From positions 1-14,526 of the forward strand of contig CANRNA010000022.1 in assembly GCA_947631805.1 (NCBI GenBank): a stretch of DNA of 14,526 bases. Reading direction: 5' to 3'. Source of the stretch: an uncultured Oscillospiraceae bacterium (GTDB lineage Bacteria; Bacillota; Clostridia; Oscillospirales; Oscillospiraceae). The notes below the pieces were generated by a model that was not told the origin of the DNA, did not search any database, and worked only from the letters and a program-made list of their open reading frames with translations. Numbering within the stretch: the stretch's first letter is position 1; every line of letters starts with the position of its first letter. Made by a program: the position numbers and the translations under genes. This document shows positions 1-7,950 of the stretch, in pieces.

Positions 1-1239
<1,239 letters not shown>

Positions 1240-1255
1240 ATATCTGATCTCAATA

Positions 1256-1291
1256 GACACACGCCGCAAAATGCGGCGCGTGTCCATTTTT
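1256..1291 (+). terminator. Rho-independent terminator after obg
   Basis: A 12-bp stem with one mismatch (GACACACGCCGC paired with GCGGCGCGTGTC), an AAAAT loop, then CATTTTT. It begins 17 bases after the obg stop. The T-run is on the plus strand only, so it serves obg. The convergent minus-strand HTH gene ends at 1304, just beyond it, and could only use the stem without a T-tract. Confidence 0.85.
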
Positions 1292-1303
1292 ATGCCTTTA
1301 CTA

Positions 1304-2293
1304 TCACAGTGTCAAAAAGTACCGGATGAACGCCAGGCCAAGCAGCGCTGTGATGCCTTCCAGCACGTACACCAGCCACAGCTCCGCCGCGCCGCGGCTG
1401 CAGCCGTAGGAGGAGCCGTCGTCGTAGTCGGCCTGTGCCAGCAGGTCGGTGCGTGGTATCTCCTCCCCCGCCTCGTCGAAATACTTCGCGCCGAAAGGCG
1501 CCACCGACTCTCCCTCCGCCAGCCGTTCCACATGGAGAAAGGGCGTCTTCTCTATCCGCTGGGTGCTAACGGCCTCCGGCGGGTCGGACTGGAAGCCGTC
1601 GTCGTAGCGGTCGTAGACGACCACGGTCTCCACACCGGGCAGTTTCCCCAGACAGAAGGTCAGCAGGTACTCCCGCCCGCCGACGCGCTCGATGGCAGCT
1701 ATACACAGCGGCTCGTCAAAAAGGTCCGTCTGCACCATCCGATACCGGCCGAACAGCCCCCGTTCCAGCACCGCCATGCACCCGCCGCCCGGGCGCAGCT
1801 CGTCCCGGCACAGCACGTAAAGCCTGTTTCCCGCGGCGGCGCGCTCTGCTATGTCCGTGCGCACCTCGCCGTCGGACCATGAGTCGATGGCCGCCTCCAA
1901 CGCCGCCGTCGAGGACACGTCCACGCAAAACTCATACCTGTAAAGCCCCGCCATGCAGGCCAGGGTGACCACCAGCGCCGCCAGTGCGCTCAAAAGCCGC
2001 CGGAGGCCGTTTTTCCGCCTGACCAGGTAAATGAGCCTCTCCGCCAGGTCGGCGGCATCGGTCTTGGTGATAGTCTCCCCCTCCATCCGCTGCCCGGCCA
2101 GCAGCTCCGCCACAGTGATGTCCAGCTGGGCGCACAGCGCCGTCAGCATGGATATATCCGGCATATTGCGGCCCGTCTCCCACCGGGACACCGTGCGCTG
2201 GCTGACGCCCAGCCGCTGGGCGAGCTGCTCCTGGGTGAGCCCCCGCTCCCGGCGCACCTGCCCCAAAAACCGTCCGATCTGCTCCTGATCCAT
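1304..2293 (-). CDS. XRE-type HTH protein with membrane anchor and extracytoplasmic domain
   Basis: This 329-residue protein probably acts as a one-component membrane-bound transcription regulator; its target and signal are unknown. Residues about 6-62 form a canonical HTH_3/Cro-C1 domain (RRERGLTQEQLAQRLGVSQR, then TVSRWETGRNMPD). A linker of about 35 residues leads to a hydrophobic segment at about 99-117 (LLSALAALVVTLACMAGLY). Next come about 180 mostly polar residues that I do not recognise. A second hydrophobic segment ends the protein (about 303-329). If the HTH is cytoplasmic, the middle region would lie outside the membrane. ATG at 2293 is supported by GGGAGG about 5 bases upstream and an extended -10 beyond it. 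The gene is GC-rich like the chromosome, unlike the adjoining XRE-ABC pair. HTH and membrane segments are seen; the sensing role is inferred. Confidence 0.85.
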   Translation of the reverse strand: MDQEQIGRFLGQVRRERGLTQEQLAQRLGVSQRTVSRWETGRNMPDISMLTALCAQLDITVAELLAGQRMEGETITKTDAADLAERLIYLVRRKNGLRRLLSALAALVVTLACMAGLYRYEFCVDVSSTAALEAAIDSWSDGEVRTDIAERAAAGNRLYVLCRDELRPGGGCMAVLERGLFGRYRMVQTDLFDEPLCIAAIERVGGREYLLTFCLGKLPGVETVVVYDRYDDGFQSDPPEAVSTQRIEKTPFLHVERLAEGESVAPFGAKYFDEAGEEIPRTDLLAQADYDDGSSYGCSRGAAELWLVYVLEGITALLGLAFIRYFLTL

Positions 2294-2320
2294 AGCTGCC
2301 TCCCGTTATTATTTACTGTG

Positions 2321-2329
2321 ATCATAGCA
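2321..2329 (-). promoter_or_regulatory. Extended -10 promoter of the membrane HTH gene
   Basis: On the minus strand TGC-TATGAT forms an extended -10 (TGn followed by a 5/6 match to TATAAT), about 28 bases upstream of the ATG at 2293 with a GGGAGG ribosome binding site between. The -35 window (about 2344-2349, TGGCAA) is a poor match and falls inside the left copy of the 35-bp direct repeat, so the repeat supplies that part of the promoter. Confidence 0.5.
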
Positions 2330-2342
2330 TACCAGGCCCGAC

Positions 2343-2377
2343 TTTGCCAGGACACAGAGCGGGTAAAGCACCCTTTT
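2343..2377 (+). repeat. 35-bp direct repeat, left copy
   Basis: Starts TTTGCCAGGACACAG and ends GCACCCTTTT; all 35 bases are identical to 5080-5114, at an offset of 2737 bp. Similarity continues after a 4-base gap: CGTCGG at 2378-2383 matches CGTCGG at 5119-5124. The repeat contains GGGT-AAAGC-ACCC, a small 4-bp hairpin. The left copy lies between the divergent HTH genes and overlaps the -35 region of the minus-strand one. I do not recognise the sequence as a named element. Confidence 0.9.
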
Positions 2378-2456
2378 CGTCGGATGCCCCCCAAAAAGCA
2401 CACCCCGGCGGCTTTGCTTTGAAACCCACAGTTTGTTTTGTGAAAATATGCGTCCG

Positions 2457-2485
2457 TTGAATCCAACCAACGCTTTTGTTATAAT
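2457..2485 (+). promoter_or_regulatory. Sigma-A-type promoter of the XRE-ABC operon, with overlapping dyads
   Basis: TTGAAT (4/6 of the -35 consensus) at 2457-2462, a 17-base spacer, and a perfect TATAAT at 2480-2485. The -10 is embedded in TTGT-TATAAT-ACAA (2476-2489) and lies between inverted arms CGCTTT (2471-2476) and AAAGCG (2494-2499). These are plausible operator sites for the XRE protein encoded immediately downstream, giving autoregulation. Spacing to the ATG at 2517 leaves an approximately 25-base leader with AAGGACGG as ribosome binding site. Confidence 0.8.
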
Positions 2486-2516
2486 ACAACCAGAAAGCGA
2501 AAGGACGGTGTTTTAA

Positions 2517-3425
2517 ATGCCGAGTATATTAAGTGAACGCATTGCCGCTCTGCGAAAAGAGAGAGGCCTTACCCAGGAGCAGTTGGGCAAGATGGCAGGC
2601 GTATCTTCCCAAGCCGTAGGCAAGTGGGAAAAAGGCGGCACGCCGGATGTGGAGCTGCTGCCGGTCCTGTCCCGCCAGCTGGGCGTGACCATTGACGATC
2701 TTTTTGGCTTGGATGGGGGAGAACAGATCAACGTGGAGGACACGGTGCGGCGGTGGATCGTTACAGTCCCCCAAGGGCAGCGACTGAACGAACTGTGTCG
2801 GCTGGTATGGTCGGCCATGGGGCCACTTGTCCTGCTGAAAGGCGGGGACTACAAAACTGCCCCGGAATTTAACCGCGAAAGCCGCTGTGAATGGATCGAT
2901 GAGGTGGATGGAAAACCATATCCCATCCTGCGGCGGACATCCATTTTCAAGGAGGACGGTTTGGTGTTTGGGGTCAACGCCGATGATATGTCCTTCGTCT
3001 CCATCTGGCCGGAGCCAGAGGCTGGCTATGAACCGTTCATGGCTAAAAACGACCTGTGCCGGAGGCTGTTTCAAGCGCTGGCCATGCCCCACTGCCTGGA
3101 ACTGCTGGAATATCTGCACAGCAAGCCTGCCAGCGACTACCGCCACTATACGCCTGGGGCGATAGCAAAGGCTCTCGGCATTGAAGTCCAGAAGGCAGAA
3201 AACCTGATCGCGGCGTTGACAGACCTTGGTATGCTGAAACCGGCAACGCTGGAGACGGAGGACGGGGTATGTCACTCCTTCCGCGTATGGGGGTATGACG
3301 CGATCGTACCGCTCCTTTACTTTGCCCGCTGGCTGACCACGGGCGGCGCCCCTCCTATCACTTCGGCCGGACGGACTGCCCCTGTGCTGCGGGGAGAAAA
3401 ATGGAAGGAAAAGGAAGAAAATTGA
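2517..3425 (+). CDS. XRE family transcriptional regulator with C-terminal winged-helix-like region
   Basis: A 302-residue cytoplasmic DNA-binding regulator, most likely controlling its own operon with the exporter downstream. Residues about 6-62 are a clear HTH_3 domain (ALRKERGLTQEQLGKMAGVS, then QAVGKWEKGGTPD). Residues about 190-250 (MPHCLELLEYL ... GAIAKALGIEVQKAENLIAA ... LGMLKP) look like an ArsR-type winged helix. The middle is not recognised. The basic C-terminal tail (GEKWKEKEEN) is encoded by A-rich DNA that also supplies the ribosome binding site of the next gene. The ATG is fixed by AAGGACGG 8 bases upstream and a strong promoter. The stop is one base from the ABC start, so the two are translationally close. 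What it senses is unknown. Confidence 0.88.
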   Translation: MPSILSERIAALRKERGLTQEQLGKMAGVSSQAVGKWEKGGTPDVELLPVLSRQLGVTIDDLFGLDGGEQINVEDTVRRWIVTVPQGQRLNELCRLVWSAMGPLVLLKGGDYKTAPEFNRESRCEWIDEVDGKPYPILRRTSIFKEDGLVFGVNADDMSFVSIWPEPEAGYEPFMAKNDLCRRLFQALAMPHCLELLEYLHSKPASDYRHYTPGAIAKALGIEVQKAENLIAALTDLGMLKPATLETEDGVCHSFRVWGYDAIVPLLYFARWLTTGGAPPITSAGRTAPVLRGEKWKEKEEN

Positions 3426-3426
3426 C

Positions 3427-5040
3427 ATGACGTACTATTTGAAGAAATTTTGGAAAAAGAACCTAGCCGTCATTTTGATACAGCTTGCGATATACAGTCT
3501 CACCGCCAGTCAGGCACTTGTTCAGATCCAATTTTTCCAAGGTATCGTTGACCTGGATCTGAAGCGTATGCTTTTTTGGCAGGCGGTCAACGTGATCGTC
3601 TGGATCACATTTTATTTCCTGCAGATCTTGTGCGCGAGGGCACGGGCAAGCGCAACACGAGCTATGAACGATCAGGTTCGACGCGATATGGCCGCTACCC
3701 TGCTCAATAAGAGCCATCAGGACTACCACGCACAGGATAGCGGAGAGTATCTCTCCTGGTTCACCAGCGGTGTGGAGCGCATCGAGAATTCCGCCTGGAA
3801 CCCGTTCTTTGACCTTGCGGCTTACGTTTGCATGGCGGGGACCGCTATAGTCGCGCTGGCTTCCGTACACTGGTCGCTCGTGCTGCTCTCCCTTGTAACG
3901 ACCCTGATCCTGTCCATGCTGCCCAAGCTGTTCACGAAGAAAATGCAGCATCTTGGTGAGGTGTGCGCCCAGGAGCAGGCCGTTGCCACCGGAAAGCTGA
4001 AGGAATTGCTGGGTGGTTTTGATGTCCTTTGCTTCTTCGGCAGACACGACCTCTTTTCCAAAGGCATTGAGCAGGCCAGCGATCAGATCGAACGTCCCAA
4101 ATATGAGCAAGCCTGCAAGCAAGAAGCCATTTCCAGTGGCGTTTTGGGCAACGTCTCAACACTCATCGGTTTAGGAAGCACCTTGTTTGTGGCGGTACTG
4201 TCAATTAAGGGGATCGTCATCCAATCCGCCCTTACAGGCACTGGCAATTTGTGCAGTTCCGTCAGCAACGGTATTCGGGGCATTGCTGGTCTGCGCCTGT
4301 CCATCGCCTCCGCAAAAGCCTACTTTGATCGCATTACCGTCCATGACGATGGAACTGAATGTCAGCACGATATGGGCATTGCCCCCGTACAAAACACCAT
4401 CGCTGTGGAGGACCTCAGCTTCCAGTACGGCGAGCGCCCCATTCTGCAAGACCTGTCTCTTCAATTTAGGAAAGGCGGCAAGTACGCTCTCACCGGCCCC
4501 TCCGGGTGCGGGAAGTCCACCCTTTTGAAGCTCCTTTTAGGCTGGCTTCCTGACTACAGCGGCGCCATCCTATTTGACGATAAAGACGCCCGCGATTTCA
4601 CGCCGGAACAGCTCCAACAGCAGATGAGCTACATCGAGCAGAACGTGTTCCTGTTCAACTCCACCATCCGGGACAACATCACCCTGGGCGAGTACTTTTC
4701 CGACGAGCAGATGGAAAAGGCCCTGCGGGACAGCGCTCTCATGGGCGATCTGGCCTCCATGCCGGACGGTTTGGATACCATCGTGGGCGAAGAAGGCGGC
4801 AACCTCTCCGGCGGGCAGAAGCAGCGTGTGGCCATTGCCCGTGCGCTGATCCATGACCGCTCTATCCTCCTTGTGGACGAGGGCACCAGCGCCCTGGACC
4901 AGAAGAACGCGGACATTGTAGAAAAGAGCCTGCTGGCGAATCCCGACCTGACGCTGATTTTGGTCAGCCACCACCTCACTCCCGAACGGAAAGGACAGTT
5001 TACCCAAGTGTACAACTTACAGCCGGTGGCTTCCATCTAA
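3427..5040 (+). CDS. ABC exporter half-transporter (fused permease and ATPase)
   Basis: A 537-residue membrane protein with an N-terminal ABC transmembrane domain (about residues 1-305, several hydrophobic segments, for example near 13-33, 48-70, 127-165 and 235-285) and a C-terminal ATPase. Nucleotide-binding motifs are complete: Walker A GPSGCGKST (357-365), Q-loop Q405, signature NLSGGQKQR (from 459), Walker B ILLVDEG with D484/E485, and H-loop H515. It should work as a homodimer or with an unseen partner to export a peptide, drug or lipid-like substrate. There is no N-terminal C39 peptidase domain, so it does not process a leader peptide itself. Its start is one base after the XRE stop with AGGAAAAGGAAG upstream, so the genes form an operon. 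The substrate cannot be read from sequence; bacteriocin/peptide or antibiotic export are both possible. The 5' half is more A/T-rich than the ATPase half. Confidence 0.9.
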   Translation: MTYYLKKFWKKNLAVILIQLAIYSLTASQALVQIQFFQGIVDLDLKRMLFWQAVNVIVWITFYFLQILCARARASATRAMNDQVRRDMAATLLNKSHQDYHAQDSGEYLSWFTSGVERIENSAWNPFFDLAAYVCMAGTAIVALASVHWSLVLLSLVTTLILSMLPKLFTKKMQHLGEVCAQEQAVATGKLKELLGGFDVLCFFGRHDLFSKGIEQASDQIERPKYEQACKQEAISSGVLGNVSTLIGLGSTLFVAVLSIKGIVIQSALTGTGNLCSSVSNGIRGIAGLRLSIASAKAYFDRITVHDDGTECQHDMGIAPVQNTIAVEDLSFQYGERPILQDLSLQFRKGGKYALTGPSGCGKSTLLKLLLGWLPDYSGAILFDDKDARDFTPEQLQQQMSYIEQNVFLFNSTIRDNITLGEYFSDEQMEKALRDSALMGDLASMPDGLDTIVGEEGGNLSGGQKQRVAIARALIHDRSILLVDEGTSALDQKNADIVEKSLLANPDLTLILVSHHLTPERKGQFTQVYNLQPVASI

Positions 5041-5058
5041 AATCGGCATACATAAGCT

Positions 5059-5082
5059 TGACCCAAACAAGGTCATATTTTT
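5059..5082 (+). terminator. Weak intrinsic terminator after the ABC exporter
   Basis: TGACC and GGTCA form a 5-bp stem around a 7-base loop, followed by TATTTTT, starting 18 bases after the ABC stop. The T-run merges with the first bases of the right direct-repeat copy. The stem is short, so some readthrough toward asnB is possible. Confidence 0.5.
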
Positions 5083-5114
5083 GCCAGGACACAGAGCGGG
5101 TAAAGCACCCTTTT
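5080..5114 (+). repeat. 35-bp direct repeat, right copy
   Basis: Identical over 35 bases to 2343-2377 and in the same orientation. It lies between the ABC exporter and asnB. Here a TCCC insertion separates the repeat from the shared CGTCGG. An 8-base TCGGCATA occurs on either side of this copy (5043-5050 and 5121-5128); it may be a trace of an older duplication or chance. Confidence 0.9.
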
Positions 5115-5168
5115 TCCCCGTCGGCATATACTGAACTGCTTGCCAAACTGTAAAACGGGGTGATCTGG

Positions 5169-7001
5169 ATGTGTTCCATCGCAGGCGTGATCGACTTCAA
5201 AAATGACCTACGGGACCAGACGACCGCCCTGGCCGCCATGCAAAGGAGCATGGTCAGCCGGGGCCCGGACCAGCGGGGGGCCTACGTGACGGAGCGCGCT
5301 GCGCTGCTGCACAACCGCCTCGCCGTCATCGACATCGAAAACGGCCGCCAGCCCATGACCGTGGACGGCGGGACCGGGGCGTACACCATCGTCTACAACG
5401 GGGAGATATACAACACCGACGAGGTCCGCCGGGACCTGACGGCCGCGGGCCAGGTCTTCCACAGCCGGTCTGACACGGAGGTGGTGCTGAGGAGCTTCAT
5501 CCAGTGGGGCGAAAAGTGCGTGGACCGGCTCAACGGCATTTTCGCCTTCGCCGTGTGGGACGCGGGGGCCCGGCGGCTGTTCATCGCCCGGGACAGGATG
5601 GGCGTCAAGCCCTTTTTCTACACCTTCGCCCACGGGGCGTTTCTATTCGCCTCGGAGATAAAGGGCCTGCTGGCCCACCCCCTGGTGGAACCGGCGGTGG
5701 ACCGGGAGGGGGTGCTGGAGGTGGTGCTCACCGGGCCGGGCCGGACCCCTGGCTGCGGCGTGTTCCGGGGCATTCAGGAGCTGCGCCCCGGCTGGCGGGG
5801 CTGGTTCGACGAACGGGGCCTCCGGACGGAGCGGTACTGGTCGCTGCGCGCCCGTGAGCACCGGGACGACTTTCCCACCACCGTGGACACGGTGCGCCAT
5901 CTCGTCACCGACGCCATCCGCCGCCAGCTGGTGAGCGACGTGCCCATCGGCACGTTTTTGTCCGGCGGCCTGGACTCAGGGCTCATCTGCTCCGTGGCGA
6001 AGCTGTACATGGCCGAGCGGGGCCTGCCCCTGCACACCTTCTCCGTGGACTACAAGGACCACCTCCGGTACTTCCACGAGACGAAGTTCCAGCCCACCAG
6101 CGACACGGTGTACATCCCCAGGCTCCGGGACTGGCTGGGATGCGAAAACCACCTGACCGTGCTCACCCCCCTGGAGCTGGCGGACGGTCTTTACGAGGCG
6201 GTGGACGCCCGGGACCTGCCGGGGATGGCGGACGTGGACTCCTCCCTGCTGCAATTTTGCAAGCACATCAAGGAGCACGTCACCGTGGCCCTGTCCGGGG
6301 AGTGCGCCGACGAGATATTCGGCGGCTACCCCTGGTACCGGGACGAGAAGATACGGGCGGTGGAGGGCTTCCCCTGGGCCCAGTCCATCCAGTACCGGGC
6401 GGGCTTTCTCCGGGACGAGTACGCCCGCGGCCTGGACAGCCGGGAGTATTTGATGGAAAAATACCGCCTGACCCTGGCGGACACGGACGCCCTGGACACA
6501 GACAGCCCCACGGATAGGCGGATGCGGGAGATGATGCGCCTGAACACGGACTGGTTCATGCAGACGCTCCTGGACCGGAAGGACAGGATGAGCATGTACA
6601 GCGCCCTGGAGGTGCGGGTGCCCTTCTGCGACCACCGCATCGCGGAATATCTCTACTCGGTGCCCTGGGAGTGGAAGGACTACCGCCACTATGAAAAGGG
6701 CCTGCTGCGGGAGGCCATGCGGGACTATCTGCCCCAGGAGATACTCTGGCGCAAAAAAAGCCCCTACCCCAAGACCCACGACCCGGCCTATATGCAGGAG
6801 GTCTCCCGCCGTCTGGAGAGCGTGCTCTCGGACAGCTCCTCTCCCCTGACGGACATCGTCCGCCGGGACGCCCTGGAGGGACTTCTGTCCGACGACATCG
6901 CCCAGCCCTGGTACGGCCAGCTCATGACCACCCCCCAGACCATCGCCTACATGCTCCAGGTGAACTACTGGATGAAAAAATACAAGGTCCGGCTGGTGTA
7001 A
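5169..7001 (+). CDS. asnB: Asparagine synthase (glutamine-hydrolyzing)
   Basis: Converts aspartate, glutamine and ATP to asparagine and glutamate in the cytoplasm. The ATG at 5169 gives MCSIAG, placing the nucleophile Cys at position 2, which the class II glutaminase domain needs after removal of Met; GGGGTG lies 6 bases upstream. A GTG at 5160 would add three residues before it and is unlikely. Glutaminase motifs: SRGPDQRG and NGEIYN. The synthetase domain has the ATP-binding PP-loop SGGLDS (265-270), the GECADEIFGGYPWY segment and the late DRKDRMSM-ALEVRVPF segment. At 610 residues it matches Firmicute AsnB/AsnO proteins. No T-box or other leader is visible upstream and I see no convincing promoter. 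It converges on metQ with a shared terminator. Confidence 0.95.
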   Translation: MCSIAGVIDFKNDLRDQTTALAAMQRSMVSRGPDQRGAYVTERAALLHNRLAVIDIENGRQPMTVDGGTGAYTIVYNGEIYNTDEVRRDLTAAGQVFHSRSDTEVVLRSFIQWGEKCVDRLNGIFAFAVWDAGARRLFIARDRMGVKPFFYTFAHGAFLFASEIKGLLAHPLVEPAVDREGVLEVVLTGPGRTPGCGVFRGIQELRPGWRGWFDERGLRTERYWSLRAREHRDDFPTTVDTVRHLVTDAIRRQLVSDVPIGTFLSGGLDSGLICSVAKLYMAERGLPLHTFSVDYKDHLRYFHETKFQPTSDTVYIPRLRDWLGCENHLTVLTPLELADGLYEAVDARDLPGMADVDSSLLQFCKHIKEHVTVALSGECADEIFGGYPWYRDEKIRAVEGFPWAQSIQYRAGFLRDEYARGLDSREYLMEKYRLTLADTDALDTDSPTDRRMREMMRLNTDWFMQTLLDRKDRMSMYSALEVRVPFCDHRIAEYLYSVPWEWKDYRHYEKGLLREAMRDYLPQEILWRKKSPYPKTHDPAYMQEVSRRLESVLSDSSSPLTDIVRRDALEGLLSDDIAQPWYGQLMTTPQTIAYMLQVNYWMKKYKVRLV

Positions 7002-7042
7002 AAAACGGTCCCGCTCTCACGAGCGGGACCCGGTATATACCG
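7000..7042. terminator. Bidirectional terminator between asnB and metQ
   Basis: A perfect 10-bp stem (GGTCCCGCTC / GAGCGGGACC, 7007-7030) with a 4-base loop. On the minus strand it is followed by GTTTTTT, a textbook terminator for metNIQ. On the plus strand a 12-base palindrome CGGTATATACCG (7031-7042) follows and the T-run comes only at 7046-7050, so termination of asnB there is probably weaker or uses both stems. Confidence 0.9.
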
Positions 7043-7052
7043 CGGTTTTTGT

Positions 7053-7910
7053 TTACTCGGCGGCTTCCTCGGCCTCGGCGTCAGCGTCGGCCTCCGCGCC
7101 GGTGATGGCCACCACAGCGCCCTGGTAGGTCTCGTCGATGAACTGGGCGACCTCCTCGGACTGGAGCACCGCCAGCAGAGCCTGGATGGCCTCGTTGTCC
7201 TCGTTGCCCTCCTTGACGCACAGGATGTTGGCGTAGGTGATGGCGCCGTCGCCGGAGGCGTCCTCCACGGCCAGAGCGTCAGTGCCCGCGTTCAGGCCAG
7301 CCTGCAGGGCATAGTTGCCGTTGATGACGGCCAGGTCCACGTCCTCCAGGGACAGGGGGATCTGGGCGGCTTCCTGCTCGATGATCTCATAGTCGTGGGG
7401 ATTGTCCACGATGTCATACTTGGTGGCGTTGGAGGCGGCGTCGACGCTCTCGTCCAGGGTGATCAGGCCCTCCTGCTGGAGCAGGAGCAGGGCGCGGGTC
7501 TCGTTAGAGCCGTCGTTGGGCACGGCGATGGTGGCGCCGTCTTCCAGCTCCTCCAGGGAAGCGGTCTTGCCCGCATAGATGCCGAAGGGCTCATAGTGGA
7601 CCAGGCCCACGCTCACCAGATGGGTGCCGTTCTCCTCGTTGAAGGTGTTCAGATAGGGGGTGTGCTGGAAGTAGTTGGCGTCCAGCTCGCCCTCTTCCAC
7701 GTGGGTGTTGGGGAACACATAGTCGTCATAGATGACGATGTCCAGGTCGATGCCCTGCTCGGCCAGGATGGGCTTGGCGAACTCCAGGATCTCCGCGTGG
7801 GGGGTGGAGGAGGCGCCCACCTTCAGGGTGACGGTGTCGTCCGCCAGGGCGATAGCGCCCAGGCTCAGGACCAGCGTGAGAGCCAGTACGGTGGCAATGA
7901 TCTTTTTCAT
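7053..7910 (-). CDS. metQ: Methionine ABC transporter substrate-binding protein (MetQ/NlpA family)
   Basis: Extracytoplasmic methionine receptor that delivers substrate to MetI/MetN. Residues 1-23 are a signal peptide (MKKII, a hydrophobic core, then ALA before DDTV). The mature part opens with the family pattern TLKVGASSTPHAEILEFAKP and contains the DANYFQHTPYL and VPNDGSNETRAL segments typical of NlpA/MetQ proteins. At 285 residues the length is normal. It has no cysteine in the signal-peptide region, so the usual Gram-positive lipid anchor is absent; the cleavage site looks like signal peptidase I. The C-terminus is a run of Ala, Glu and Asp (GAEADADAEAEEAAE). Last gene of the operon, 40 bases after metI, with AAGGAG before the ATG. 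Family call is firm; methionine specificity is supported by the AUG T-box upstream. Confidence 0.93.
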   Translation of the reverse strand: MKKIIATVLALTLVLSLGAIALADDTVTLKVGASSTPHAEILEFAKPILAEQGIDLDIVIYDDYVFPNTHVEEGELDANYFQHTPYLNTFNEENGTHLVSVGLVHYEPFGIYAGKTASLEELEDGATIAVPNDGSNETRALLLLQQEGLITLDESVDAASNATKYDIVDNPHDYEIIEQEAAQIPLSLEDVDLAVINGNYALQAGLNAGTDALAVEDASGDGAITYANILCVKEGNEDNEAIQALLAVLQSEEVAQFIDETYQGAVVAITGAEADADAEAEEAAE

Positions 7911-7950
7911 TTTGGTTTCTCCTTTTGATAAAAATTTTGTTTGTTATTTT

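Larger units (their letters stand above)
2343..5114. mobile_element. Putative XRE-ABC cassette bounded by 35-bp direct repeats
   Basis: Two genes in the same direction (HTH regulator and ABC exporter) sit between identical 35-bp direct repeats. Base composition inside is lower in G+C than in the flanking genes: a sampled 60-base line at 4081 has 30 G/C, and one in asnB at 5521 has 43. There is no transposase, integrase or relaxase inside, so any movement would need outside enzymes or homologous recombination between the repeats. The alternative is that the repeats belong to a dispersed intergenic family and the genes between them are resident. Mobility is an inference; repeats and composition shift are seen. 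Confidence 0.35.

Noticed and set aside
2529..3428. Long minus-strand open frame (299 codons) opposite the XRE gene
   Set aside because: It covers the same span as the XRE gene, which has a recognisable HTH domain, promoter and ribosome binding site. The reverse frame shows no known motif and has unnatural composition.
2343..5114. Calling the repeat-bounded segment an insertion sequence or integrative element
   Set aside because: No transposase, integrase, terminal inverted repeats or tRNA target is present; only direct repeats and a composition shift support mobility.
5127..5132. TATACT as a -10 box for asnB
   Set aside because: No acceptable -35 at 16-18 bases upstream and no TGn extension; reported only as an unproven possibility.
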